A stretch of 64,000 bases of DNA from Methylobacter sp. (lineage in GTDB: Bacteria; Pseudomonadota; Gammaproteobacteria; Methylococcales; Methylomonadaceae). The stretch spans positions 1-64,000 of the forward strand of contig JAQUOU010000003.1 of assembly GCA_028716975.1 (NCBI GenBank), read 5' to 3'. Positions 9,070-18,043 of this stretch are shown here, one piece after another (the stretch's first letter is position 1; every line of letters starts with the position of its first letter). A model generated the notes under the pieces. That model searched no databases and was not told the DNA's origin. It saw only the letters and a program-made list of their open reading frames with translations. A program made the position numbers and the translations under genes.

Positions 9070-12000
9070 CCGTACCGTAGTGATATTTTTCTGTTAAAGG
9101 GTCAAGGTCTTCGTTTCTAATTAAGTCTTTTCCTTCTATCATTTTGGCAAATGTATAATAAAGTCCTGGAATAAGGATGACGCCAAACACGGTGCCGAAA
9201 AGCATCCCGCCCAGGGAAGAGGTGCCAATTGTTCTGTTACCGACTGCTCCCGCCCCTGTTGCCACCGCCAAGGGTATCAACCCGGCTATAAACGCAAAGG
9301 AGGTCATCAAAATCGGACGGAACCGCGCTTGTGCGCCCGCAATCGCCGCCTCTTTAACGGACATTCCCTGGGCTTGCTTCTGAACCGCAAACTCGATAAT
9401 CAATACCGCGTTTTTGCCCAACAAGCCAATTAGCATGACCAGTCCGAGTTGCGCATAGACATCGTTGGCAAGGCCCAATGTTTTCAGCAGGAAGAAAGCG
9501 CCGAAAATACCGGGGGGAAGAGAAAATAACACCGCTAACGGCAAGATAAAGCTTTCGTACTGCGCGGCTAACACCAGGTATACAAACACTAACACGACTG
9601 CGAAGATCACCTGCGCTTCATTGCCACGGGCGGCTTCGTCAAATGATAGGCCTTCCCACGCAATGTCAAAACCTCGCGGCAAAGTGGCGGCTGCGACTTC
9701 CTGTACCGCCTTGATGGCATCGCCGCTGGTATAGCCGGCGGCAGGCTCGGCCCGGATAGCGGCGGAATTGTAGAGGTTATAACGGGTAATCTCGTTGGGG
9801 CCTTGCCGTTTCTTCATGGTCATGAAGGCGGAGTACGGCACCATCTCTCCCTTTTCATTTTTTACATAGTACTTCAACACATCCGAAGGGAAGCGCCGGA
9901 ATTCAGGACTGGCTTGGGCGTAGACCTTAAAAAAGTTATTGAAGCGAATAAAGCCCTGCTCGTAGGTGCTGCCGATCATGATATCCAGGTTATCCATGGC
10001 TTTGTTGATGGATACCCCTTTTTGCATGGCCAGTTTATTGTCTATGATCAGTTCGTATTGCGGGTAATTAGCCGCATAAAAGGTAAACAATCCGGTTAAC
10101 TCCTTGCGCTTGCGCAGCGCCGCCATGAAGGTCTGGTTAAGTTTGTCAAACTCGTGGTAATCCGTGTCTAAGGTCTTGTCCAATAAGCGCAATGCCAAGC
10201 CGGATGCCGCTCCATAACCGGGAACTGCCGGGGGTTCGAAAAACTCGATCATGGCGCCTAAGTCATGGGTTTTTTCTTCCAGCTCGCGGATAACATCCTG
10301 GACGGAATGTTTACGCTGCGACCAATCTTTCAGGTTGACAATAACCGTGCCGGCGTTGGAACCGCGTCCTTCGGTGAGCACTTCATAGCCGGCCAAGGAA
10401 GAAATCGATTGCACGCCGTCAATTTTGCTGGCTATGCCTTCTATTTCCCGCGCCACCTTGTTGGTCACTTCCAGCGTTGAACCGGGCGGTGTTTGGATAA
10501 TGGCATAAATCATGCCTTGGTCTTCACCGGGAATAAAACCGGAAGGCAGGGTTAGACTGACCGAATAAATACCAAAACAAAACCCGCCCAAAATCAAAAA
10601 CGTTAGCAGCCGTCTCATGACGACGACATTAAGAAATTTAACGTATCGGCCCGTTATTTTTTCAAAGATGGAGTTGAATGCATCTATGAAAAAACTTACC
10701 GGCGTTTTCCGTTTCGATTGGCCATGGGTATTTTTAAGTATCATCGCGCACAGGACAGGGGCAAGCGATAAAGCGACGATCGCCGAAATCACGATCGACG
10801 AGGCCATGGCTATAGCGAATTGCCGATAGAACACGCCAACCGGGCCGGTCATGAAGGCAAGGGGGACGAATACCGAAGTCATGACCAAGGTGATCGCAAC
10901 AATGGCCCCGCCGATTTCTGCCAATACTTTTTTCGAAGCGGCATAAGGGGAAACATTTTCAGCCTCCATTTTCGCATGCACCGCTTCGACCACCACAATG
11001 GCGTCATCGACTACGATACCGATGGCCAGCACCAGGGCAAACAGGGTGATGAGATTGATGGAGAGCCCGAACGCCTGCATAACGGCGAATGCCCCGATCA
11101 GCGAAACCGGTACAGCGAGGATTGGGATCAAGGTAGACCGCCAGTCCCCCAGGAAAATAAAGACCACCAAGGATACCAGTACGAATGCCTCACCCAGGGT
11201 GTGCAGAACTTTTTCAATGGACGCATCAACGAATCTGGATACATCGTAGTTGATTTCGTAGTCCATGTCTTCCGGGAAGGACTTTTTCAACTCTTTCAAT
11301 TTTACTTTTACGTCCTCGATGACCTTGCTGGCGTTACTGCCGTAGTTTTGCTTAAGCACGATAGAAGCAGAAGGAAAGGAATCTTTATCAGAATAAATAT
11401 CATAAAATTCGCTGCTTAAATCGACTTTGGCAATGTCTTTAAGGTGTAGTAACTCGCCTTCCGAGTTGGCCCGGATGATAATGTCTTCGTATTGTTCCGG
11501 CTTGCTGTACCGCCCTTGATAGACCAGCACATATTCTTTGGACTGGGCGGCAATGCCCGTGCTTTGCCCTATTCGGCCTGGCCGGCCGATAATGCTTTGA
11601 TTGGCGATCGCATCCATCACCTCTTCTACCGAGACGCTATAGGCCCTCATCCGGTCCGGATTCAGCCAAATCCGCATCGCATATTGGCGGCTGCCTAATA
11701 TTTTTGCTTGGGCAATACCATAGACCCGTTGAACTTCCGGGATAACATAGGCCAACGCATAGTTGAATAATAACTTCTGATCGGCGTTTTTGTCTTTGCT
11801 GTACAGGTTGATGTACATGAGCATGCTGGGCTGCACCCGTTCGACGATTACCCCTTCCAGTTGAACCAGCTTTGGCAGCCGGCTCATGACCTGATCCAGG
11901 CGCGTTTTCACGTTGACCATCGCGATGTTAGGATCAACGCTCAAGTCGAACAGTACTTGAATGACGGCTTCACCGGCGCTGGTCGCATCCGAGACAATGT

Positions 12001-12229
12001 ATTTCATCCCGGGAACGCCATTAATGGCGCGTTCGATCGTAATAAGGGACGATTGCACCAGGACATCGGCGCTGGCCCCGGGAAACGCCAATGAAATCAT
12101 GACACGGGGCGGTGCAATATCCGGAAACTGCGAAATGGGCAATGATTTGATAGCCAAGAGACCCATGAACAGAAAGAGCAGTGATAACACGATCGCCATC
12201 ACGGGTCTTTTGATAAATATATTAAACAT
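9053..12229 (-). CDS. RND multidrug efflux pump, inner-membrane subunit (HAE1/AcrB-MexF type)
   Basis: A 1058-aa RND transporter with the expected architecture: TM1 (MFNIFIKRPVMAIVLSLLFLFMG), a large periplasmic loop, TM2-6, a second loop and TM8-12. The proton-relay Asp pair is in GIVVDDAIVVVEA (about residue 405) and the partner Lys in GLLGKNAVLIIEF (about 940). It exports amphiphilic compounds using the proton gradient, as a trimer joined to the periplasmic adaptor and the outer-membrane factor encoded on either side. Length and motifs are complete, so the pump should work. No regulator gene lies next to the operon. Confidence 0.96.
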   Translation of the reverse strand: MFNIFIKRPVMAIVLSLLFLFMGLLAIKSLPISQFPDIAPPRVMISLAFPGASADVLVQSSLITIERAINGVPGMKYIVSDATSAGEAVIQVLFDLSVDPNIAMVNVKTRLDQVMSRLPKLVQLEGVIVERVQPSMLMYINLYSKDKNADQKLLFNYALAYVIPEVQRVYGIAQAKILGSRQYAMRIWLNPDRMRAYSVSVEEVMDAIANQSIIGRPGRIGQSTGIAAQSKEYVLVYQGRYSKPEQYEDIIIRANSEGELLHLKDIAKVDLSSEFYDIYSDKDSFPSASIVLKQNYGSNASKVIEDVKVKLKELKKSFPEDMDYEINYDVSRFVDASIEKVLHTLGEAFVLVSLVVFIFLGDWRSTLIPILAVPVSLIGAFAVMQAFGLSINLITLFALVLAIGIVVDDAIVVVEAVHAKMEAENVSPYAASKKVLAEIGGAIVAITLVMTSVFVPLAFMTGPVGVFYRQFAIAMASSIVISAIVALSLAPVLCAMILKNTHGQSKRKTPVSFFIDAFNSIFEKITGRYVKFLNVVVMRRLLTFLILGGFCFGIYSVSLTLPSGFIPGEDQGMIYAIIQTPPGSTLEVTNKVAREIEGIASKIDGVQSISSLAGYEVLTEGRGSNAGTVIVNLKDWSQRKHSVQDVIRELEEKTHDLGAMIEFFEPPAVPGYGAASGLALRLLDKTLDTDYHEFDKLNQTFMAALRKRKELTGLFTFYAANYPQYELIIDNKLAMQKGVSINKAMDNLDIMIGSTYEQGFIRFNNFFKVYAQASPEFRRFPSDVLKYYVKNEKGEMVPYSAFMTMKKRQGPNEITRYNLYNSAAIRAEPAAGYTSGDAIKAVQEVAAATLPRGFDIAWEGLSFDEAARGNEAQVIFAVVLVFVYLVLAAQYESFILPLAVLFSLPPGIFGAFFLLKTLGLANDVYAQLGLVMLIGLLGKNAVLIIEFAVQKQAQGMSVKEAAIAGAQARFRPILMTSFAFIAGLIPLAVATGAGAVGNRTIGTSSLGGMLFGTVFGVILIPGLYYTFAKMIEGKDLIRNEDLDPLTEKYHYGTDDDKE

Positions 12230-12250
12230 AATTAATCACTGGTTAAAAGG

Positions 12251-13336
12251 TTACTCGGTATATAATTCCAACTCTGAGCGAACCTTTTCGGGCGGCTTCA
12301 AATCGATTTTCACCTCTTCTCCCGAATGCACTTTACGCAAGCCTTCCAGCAAGATCTTGTCATCGTCCTTCAACCCCTCTTTTACGATAAACAGATGCGG
12401 TAAATCGGTTTCGATCTTGATAAGCCGCTGCTCCAGCTTGCCTTCTTTGTTGACGATGTAGACATAGGATTTATCCATGACTTCGAATACCGCTTTTTGA
12501 GGGATAAGCAACGCGTTTTTATAAGGCTTGGACATTTGAATTGTCCCCGTCTCTCCATGCCTGAGAAGTTTATCCGGATTTGAGAATGTGGCGCGAAATT
12601 CGATATTTCCGGAGGTATTATCAAAATCAGCTTCAATCGTTTCAATGACGCCAGTTTGATTGAAAATCTTGCCATTCGCCATTTTTAGCCGCACTTCAGT
12701 GCGGTCATCGTCAGGCTTGTGCATCTTGAGATCCAGATATTCGGCTTCCGGGACGTTAAAATATACCCACAATTTGCTGATGTCAGAGAGTGTAGTCAGC
12801 AACGCGCCCTCATCGAGAAGGCTGCCGATTCTAGCATTCAAATGATCCATAATCCCATCAAAAGGCGCATGGATATCGGTAAAGCCCAAGTGGGTTTCCG
12901 CCATTTTCACTTCCGCATTAGCCTTATCTAATTTTGCTTTTGCCAAAGCCAATTCATTGATCGACACCACTTGTTGATCAGACAAATTTTTTGTATTAAG
13001 GTATTCGATATTCATGTTATTCGCTTCGGCTTTTGCTTTTAAAAGCTCTGCCTGATATATGTTGGGCATGATTTTGAACATGGGTTGTCCCTTATGCACC
13101 CATTGCCCTTCATCAACAAAGATATTTTGCAAATACCCCCTTTCCAATGCCCGGATTTCGATATGTCTAATAGCATGAATCTGACAAACATATTCTTTCG
13201 TGACAGAAGTGTCTTTACGGAGTGGTGTGGTTGCCTCCAGTTTAGGGGGTTCTTCCTGTTTCTCGGTTTCTGCTGGATTGCAACCACTGATTAGGATAGC
13301 GATTAAGCTTAGAACTACGGATGCTTTAGTGATCAT
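12251..13336 (-). CDS. RND efflux periplasmic adaptor lipoprotein (membrane fusion protein)
   Basis: A 361-aa adaptor of the AcrA/MexE type with a lipobox LISGC (Cys19). The order of parts is beta-barrel N-strand (VCQIHAIRHIEIRALERGYLQNI), lipoyl half (VDEGQWVHKGQPMFKIMPN), helical hairpin (about 95-150), second lipoyl half (HAPFDGIMDHLNARIGSLLDEGALL), beta-barrel and C-terminal domain. It joins the pump to the outer-membrane channel. It is the first gene of the operon, 21 bp before the pump gene. The 13337-13869 stretch upstream holds its promoter region but no gene I can support. Confidence 0.93.
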   Translation of the reverse strand: MITKASVVLSLIAILISGCNPAETEKQEEPPKLEATTPLRKDTSVTKEYVCQIHAIRHIEIRALERGYLQNIFVDEGQWVHKGQPMFKIMPNIYQAELLKAKAEANNMNIEYLNTKNLSDQQVVSINELALAKAKLDKANAEVKMAETHLGFTDIHAPFDGIMDHLNARIGSLLDEGALLTTLSDISKLWVYFNVPEAEYLDLKMHKPDDDRTEVRLKMANGKIFNQTGVIETIEADFDNTSGNIEFRATFSNPDKLLRHGETGTIQMSKPYKNALLIPQKAVFEVMDKSYVYIVNKEGKLEQRLIKIETDLPHLFIVKEGLKDDDKILLEGLRKVHSGEEVKIDLKPPEKVRSELELYTE

Positions 13337-13869
13337 TTTTTATGGCGCTTTAGATTGGAACTACACAAAAATTGGATTAACCAACCTATAAATTCTGTCT
13401 CTTGGGAAGGTGAATAAAGTTAGATAAAGCAATTCGCATGCCATTTTTCTTATATTTCGAATGTGTTAAATTTACAGCTTTTCCCGGCACTCCAGAAAGG
13501 TAATCGCACCTAATTTCAGTGCAAAAAATTGATGAAAACTATTGTTTCTAGAATTTCTGGTTCGACAGCGGCTGAAATGCACCCAGACTTTAGGTTGATA
13601 TGAACAAGATTTGGCAGAATGGATTAATGGTAGAATCTGGTCGGCTTGCGACCGTTTTCAGTTTTTCTCGGCAATTTTGCCGCTAACTGTAGCTTCTTGA
13701 TTTCATAAACGCCATTTCTTGCATTTATCCGGCTTTTTCATATCACATTATTTGTGATTCTATCCCATGCCTATAAACAGGAGGGCTGTCAACCTTATTT
13801 TATAAAACCCCAGGCTTGGGTATTTCCGCTTCTCCTGGCGTTCAAGTGTTCGCATAAAGCAGTTTTGTT

Positions 13870-14346
13870 ATAGCCGTGCCGAGCTTATTTGGATTCCTAT
13901 GGCTGCATAAAATGTAAGTGTTTTTAAAAGCGCGGCGGGCTATTTTGGCCTAAAGTTCGCATTAAACTTGAGTTGAATCCAACCTCAGTGTTGAATATCG
14001 CGGAAAAAAAGCCGCATACCGCACAGAACGTTTAGAAATGGCGTTAAGTGGTCCTCAAGGTTATTTCGGCCGGCATAGTCAAACGACTGTAACCGCCATT
14101 AGCCAACCTTAAGCTGATTTAATGCCGCAAGAAAATCCGCGCAGGTTTCCATTGCCCACTGCCACGGATTAGTGATAGCCGGATGATTTTTGGCAAGCCA
14201 TAACCCGGCCCGTAAAATAAAACGATAGTTCGACTCCCGTGTTTTAGGCTGTAAGGTCGATGTTTCCCGCCAGCGGCGACAATAGTCGACCGAGCCTTGT
14301 AAAAACGCAGAAATAATGAGGAGCTCCGACCTGCTGGGCAGGATAA
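13870..14346 (-). pseudogene. Tyrosine recombinase/integrase remnant
   Basis: A minus-strand frame reads FLQGSVDYCRRWRETSTL, PKTRESNYRFILRAGLWLAK, then a tryptophan-rich stretch ending ALNQLKVG, a TAA, WRLQSFDYAGR..., and LNVLCGMRLFFRDIQH followed by TGA, GWIQLKFN, and more stops. The pattern of a SAM-like core-binding domain followed by (A)MRxFFxDIQxWGW is what I recall from integrase-like tyrosine recombinases. At least three in-frame stops are present, and the catalytic C-terminal domain was not found. This is a decayed gene, identified by motif recall. Confidence 0.5.
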
Positions 14347-14452
14347 AAAATACTTGCAGAGCATAGTTTTTCTTTTGAAAAGGAAAAATTAATTTTCAGG
14401 GAAATTGTTTAAATCCCTCCAGGAAAAGTAAAGAACAAACAGAGGCTTTGTT

Positions 14453-15550
14453 TTATCGTCCCGGTAAGCCCGCCGCCGATGGTTTAACTTCCAGCAGGTA
14501 ATAAGGCGCCTTCGATTGCGACACGCCGCCATTGAGAGTTGCGGATTGATGCAGCCTGTTGACAACGGCATATAATTTTCCACCCGGTCCGAAACTCAGG
14601 GAGTCCACCCAGGACAACTGGGGAGATTGGGCGAGCCGATGATATTTCCTATCGGCAGTAATCACGCCGATAGCGTTTTCCGCCAATTCACCCAGATAAA
14701 TATTATTATCCTTATCAATCGTAATGCCATCCGATATGGGCTTGTCGCTATAGCGCTGGACCCGGTTTGCCAACTCTTCGGCTGCTAATTTTTCATCTGC
14801 AAGATCGTCCGCTTTTATCCGGTACAGGCTGTGGCCGTGCATGGGACCAAAATAAACCCATTCGTTATTCAAATCTTCCGTAATCGGATTTACTTCTATA
14901 TGAGGCCGAGCTAATTTTCCTGATTTGTCTTTAACCTGAATCGGTATATTGTCAATAATCAGATCGATATCTTCCGGGATAACACTGCTATGTCCCTCAA
15001 GCACACGCCTTGCCGTTTCTGATTTCAGGTCGATCACAATCAATGCGGCATTTGCTCCGCCTGCCGGGTCGCTGATGTAAATATGGTTACGGCTAAGGTC
15101 AACTGCAAAATCGTTTACAAATGTATCGGGAGCCGTTATCGGTGCAGGCAAATAGATGACTTGATGGAGCTTACCCGTTTTTGTATCCCAGCCCACCAGT
15201 TTAGGCGTCACGCCGCTGCGCATGCCATTATCAAGCATCCAAACCATGCCTTTAGCATCAGATCTTATTCCCAACACAGAATCGAGTTTTAAAGCTAATT
15301 GTGAAACGTGAGTGCTTAATTCTTTGGTAGGAAACGGGACGAGGGCGTGATCTTTTTTAACTTCAACAACGCTATACGTCGGGTTGTAAAATTGATGCAT
15401 GCTCATAATAATCCGGCCGTTATCAAGAACAGTAAAATTACCCGGCCCTGTATCGAACTGCGCGATAATATCGAATTTTGAACCAGGACTGGCTGAAACG
15501 TTTAAAGCCAGCGCAAGTAGAACAGCTGAAAACTTAACGAGAATATTCAT
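14453..15550 (-). CDS. Secreted beta-propeller protein, major royal jelly/yellow family
   Basis: A secreted protein of about 365 residues. The signal peptide (MNILVKFSAVLLALALNVSAS) and an upstream GGAG favour the start at 15550 over the ATG at 15595. The body has the MRJP/yellow-family propeller: DGIRSDAKG-like motifs (VLGIRSDAKGMVWMLDNGMR), FVNDFAVDLSRNHIYISDPAG, and DGITIDKDNNIYLGELAENAIGVI. Bacterial members are thought to be gluconolactonase-like sugar-lactone hydrolases or binding proteins, so the substrate is unknown. It lies downstream of pqqE on the same strand but is separated from it by a MITE-like element and is probably transcribed on its own. Confidence 0.85.
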   Translation of the reverse strand: MNILVKFSAVLLALALNVSASPGSKFDIIAQFDTGPGNFTVLDNGRIIMSMHQFYNPTYSVVEVKKDHALVPFPTKELSTHVSQLALKLDSVLGIRSDAKGMVWMLDNGMRSGVTPKLVGWDTKTGKLHQVIYLPAPITAPDTFVNDFAVDLSRNHIYISDPAGGANAALIVIDLKSETARRVLEGHSSVIPEDIDLIIDNIPIQVKDKSGKLARPHIEVNPITEDLNNEWVYFGPMHGHSLYRIKADDLADEKLAAEELANRVQRYSDKPISDGITIDKDNNIYLGELAENAIGVITADRKYHRLAQSPQLSWVDSLSFGPGGKLYAVVNRLHQSATLNGGVSQSKAPYYLLEVKPSAAGLPGR

Positions 15551-15682
15551 GACTTGCTCCAGTAATGAAAATGAATGATTTACTTCATTACACATTACGT
15601 GAACAAATGACGCCTGTTAAATTCTCTTTATTCATGCCGCCATTTATATTTTTTATGTAGCGGAAAATGGTATTCAATGGCT

Positions 15683-15903
15683 TTAATTCTACTTTGTCAG
15701 ATTACATGTCCTGTAATTTTCAAGATCGTCATTCCGGCAGCGATTCACTCCGGGCTTTCCTGCCCGTAGCCCTTCGGGTAAATGTACAAGGATGTATATT
15801 GTGAATCCAGGTTCCAGGGATAGGTTTAAGCTTGCCATCCATGGCACTGAATACCCGCTGCGAGTATGACGCGCTTATGTATAATCTGACAAAGTAGAAT
15901 TAA
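15683..15903. mobile_element. MITE-like element, 221 bp with about 25-bp terminal inverted repeats
   Basis: The left end reads TTAATTCTACTTTGTCAGAT and on to TACAT (15683-15707). The right end (15877-15903) is its reverse complement apart from two extra bases. The interior is non-coding and contains further imperfect inverted repeats (around 15760-15785). Short size, long terminal inverted repeats and no ORF fit a miniature inverted-repeat element mobilised in trans. A target duplication was not clear. It sits between pqqE and the royal-jelly-like gene. Confidence 0.65.
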
Positions 15904-15942
15904 GCACATAATGCTCGAAGACGAGTCTCGTGCTGTTTGGGC

Positions 15943-17073
15943 TTAAGCCATGTCGCGGGAGTTTTTGCTATTGCGAAATATCAGCGGTTTTTCGTTGTCA
16001 GATAAAGCGGCGCTTACCTTTGCAGAGTCTATTGCTTTTTGGATGACCGAATGATTCAATGATTTGCTGCACACAGGATCGGCATTGTACATATCGCCGG
16101 TTAACAGATAAGCCTGGCAGCGGCAGCCGCCGAAGTCTTTTTCTTTTTCATCGCAACTGCTGCAAGGCTCTTTCATCCATTCAAAGCCGCGGAAAAAGTT
16201 GAAGGCCTTGGATTCATTCCAGATTTCATCAATGCTGTAGTCCTTGATATTAGGGCAATCCAGGCCTGGCAAATCGCGCGCGGAATGGCAGGGCAAGGCT
16301 ACACCGTCCGGCGCAATGGTAAGAAACGTGGTTCCCCAGCCGTTCATGCAGGCTTTGGGACGGTCTTCATAAAAATCAGGCACGACATAATAGATTTTCA
16401 TTTTGCCGGCAACTTTTTCTTTAAACGCCTGAGCTATTTGTTCGGCTTGTTCAAACTGTTCTTTAGTCGGCAATAATAAATCGCGGTTGAGATGCGCCCA
16501 GCCGTAATACTGGGCGTTTGCCAGTTCCAGATAATCGGCGCCCAGCTCTTCGGCCATTTCCAGTATGTGCGGCATTTCGTGGATATTTTCACGGTGGATA
16601 ACTACGCATAACACCATCGGGTAGCCGTGTTTTTTGATCAGATGGGCGACTTCTCTTTTGCGCTGATAGGACTCCGTGCCGGCTAAATGATCGCTCAATT
16701 CCTGAGTGCTGGCCTGAATGCTGATCTGAATATGATCGAGCCCGGCGTCCTTAAGCTGGACAATTCTTTCTTCAGTCAGCCCGTAGCCTGAGGTGATCAG
16801 ATTGGAATAATAGCCCAGGTCTCCGGCATGTTTTACCAATTCGGCCAGGTCTTTACGGGTTAAAGGCTCACCGCCAGAAAAACCGAGTTGCACCGCGCCC
16901 ATTTTACGCGCTTGCGTAAGTACGCGTTTCCAGTCTTCCGTGCTTAATTCGGATTGATATTTTGCATAATCAACCGGATTGGAGCAGTAAGGGCACTGTA
17001 ACGGACAGGCATAGGTAAGTTCCGCCAATAACCAGCGCGGAGGGGTGCTTTTAATTTTGTTGAATCCAGCCAT
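15943..17073 (-). CDS. pqqE: PQQ biosynthesis radical SAM enzyme PqqE
   Basis: A 376-aa radical SAM/SPASM protein. The SAM-cluster motif is CPLQCPYC (Cys23, Cys27, Cys30). The C-terminal SPASM cysteines follow in CMNGWG, CHSARDLPGLDC and CSSCDEKEKDFGGCRC. PqqE joins the Glu and Tyr side chains of the PqqA peptide by a C-C bond, the first chemical step in making the cofactor PQQ, with PqqD presenting the peptide. It overlaps pqqD by 23 bp and closes the pqq gene set in this window. Length and cysteines match the family. Confidence 0.97.
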   Translation of the reverse strand: MAGFNKIKSTPPRWLLAELTYACPLQCPYCSNPVDYAKYQSELSTEDWKRVLTQARKMGAVQLGFSGGEPLTRKDLAELVKHAGDLGYYSNLITSGYGLTEERIVQLKDAGLDHIQISIQASTQELSDHLAGTESYQRKREVAHLIKKHGYPMVLCVVIHRENIHEMPHILEMAEELGADYLELANAQYYGWAHLNRDLLLPTKEQFEQAEQIAQAFKEKVAGKMKIYYVVPDFYEDRPKACMNGWGTTFLTIAPDGVALPCHSARDLPGLDCPNIKDYSIDEIWNESKAFNFFRGFEWMKEPCSSCDEKEKDFGGCRCQAYLLTGDMYNADPVCSKSLNHSVIQKAIDSAKVSAALSDNEKPLIFRNSKNSRDMA

Positions 17074-17323
17074 TTTTTAAAGCGACCTCAAGGAAAGCGG
17101 TAATATCGTTTTTCAGACCGGTAGTTTCAAACTTCAGTTCCAGTGCGCTGACGATTTGATCAAGGTTACGCGTGCCATCGCAACATTTCAGGATTTCAGC
17201 TGAACTTTGGTTAAGTTCTACCATGCCTTCAGGGTAAAGAATCACGTCTTTCTGCTGTGCTTCTTCCCATTGCAGGCGGTGCAGGGGAGAAAATTTAATG
17301 GGCTTATTCAGGTTAAGTGTCAT
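17051..17323 (-). CDS. pqqD: PQQ biosynthesis peptide chaperone PqqD
   Basis: A 90-aa protein from the ATG at 17323 (MTLNLNKPIKFSPLHRLQWEEA), which fits the family start. An upstream in-frame ATG at 17365 would add 14 unlikely residues. The family pattern is clear: RLQWEEAQQKDVILYPEGMVELNQSSAEILKCCDGTRNLDQIV. PqqD binds the PqqA peptide and delivers it to PqqE, with which it overlaps. It is cut off from pqqC by an inserted Uma2-type gene and a heptamer repeat block, so its transcription may depend on read-through or on a local promoter. Confidence 0.92.
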   Translation of the reverse strand: MTLNLNKPIKFSPLHRLQWEEAQQKDVILYPEGMVELNQSSAEILKCCDGTRNLDQIVSALELKFETTGLKNDITAFLEVALKNGWIQQN

Positions 17324-17410
17324 CTTGTGTTTTTGGTCGTAGTAGTAGTCGTAGCAATCCGCCAAATATTATTATCGAAAATGGCGGATTGCTAATGCGA
17401 ATCCGCCTTA

Positions 17411-17466
17411 CGGGTTACGGGTTACGGGTTACGGGTTACGGGTTACGGGTTACGGGTTACGGGTTA
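17411..17466. repeat. Tandem repeat, eight perfect copies of CGGGTTA
   Basis: Eight uninterrupted copies of the 7-bp unit CGGGTTA (CCGTAAC register on the other strand) occupy 56 bp, preceded by a partial TTA. It lies about 90 bp upstream of the pqqD start, between pqqD and the inserted Uma2-type gene. Such short perfect repeats change copy number by slippage and could alter the pqqD leader. It is not a CRISPR array because there are no spacers. Confidence 0.95.
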
Positions 17467-17493
17467 ATGCTGCTGTTTTATCCGCTCAACAGT

Positions 17494-17958
17494 TCATAGT
17501 TTTATACTAATGCCATAGCCAGACTCAGCTAATTCTCCCATTTTGCCATAATAATCCATAATTCCATTTTCCCAAATAATCCAAACTTCTTCTGCGCCTG
17601 CTTGCAAATAGAGCTGAGCCTTATTGGTCATTTCTTCTTTTGAATTGGAAGGCGAGACGATTTCAACGCAAATTTCAGGTGCATGAGAATAAGGGGTTTC
17701 ATAACCGTGTTGCTTGATAAATGTCTTGGAACACCAGGCGACATCGGCGACTTTTACTCCTTCAGTGGTTTGAACTGAACATTCAGTGAGTACTTCGCCT
17801 TTTTTGAGTTTACGCTCAAGTAATGTGCCGATATGGAATTGCAAACGGCCGTGCTTATTGGAGGCAGGAGTCATTTCAACTTTCCCATAGCGGTTTAATT
17901 CAATTTTAAAAGGTAAATTTTTAAAATAGGGATTATCTATTACTTCAGACCATTGCAT
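17494..17958 (-). CDS. Uma2-family (DUF820) putative endonuclease, inserted in the pqq locus
   Basis: A 154-aa Uma2/DUF820 protein. The PD-(D/E)xK-like core is visible: VKVADVAWCSKTFI with the Asp, EICVEIVSPSNS with the Glu, then K in NKAQLYLQAGAEEVWII. The family is widespread in cyanobacteria and some proteobacteria, and its biological role is unsettled. A strong ribosome site (AGGAGG) precedes the ATG. It separates pqqC from pqqD on the same strand. A hairpin with arms GCAGGGC/GCCCCTGC (18000-18020) lies in the gap after pqqC. It is probably a late insertion with no role in PQQ synthesis. Confidence 0.88.
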   Translation of the reverse strand: MQWSEVIDNPYFKNLPFKIELNRYGKVEMTPASNKHGRLQFHIGTLLERKLKKGEVLTECSVQTTEGVKVADVAWCSKTFIKQHGYETPYSHAPEICVEIVSPSNSKEEMTNKAQLYLQAGAEEVWIIWENGIMDYYGKMGELAESGYGISIKL

Positions 17959-18043
17959 CGCATGACCTCCTGCTGTGTTGCGCTATATACATACGGTGGG
18001 CAGGGCTTTTTTGCCCCTGCACGACAATAGTCGGGAAAACCAA

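Noticed and set aside
9177-12461. Plus-strand ORFs of 66-199 codons inside the RND operon
   Set aside because: They lie wholly opposite the complete pump and adaptor genes, have no family features and no ribosome sites, so they are antisense shadows.
17411-17466. Possible CRISPR array
   Set aside because: The unit is 7 bp, directly tandem and without spacers; it is a simple repeat.
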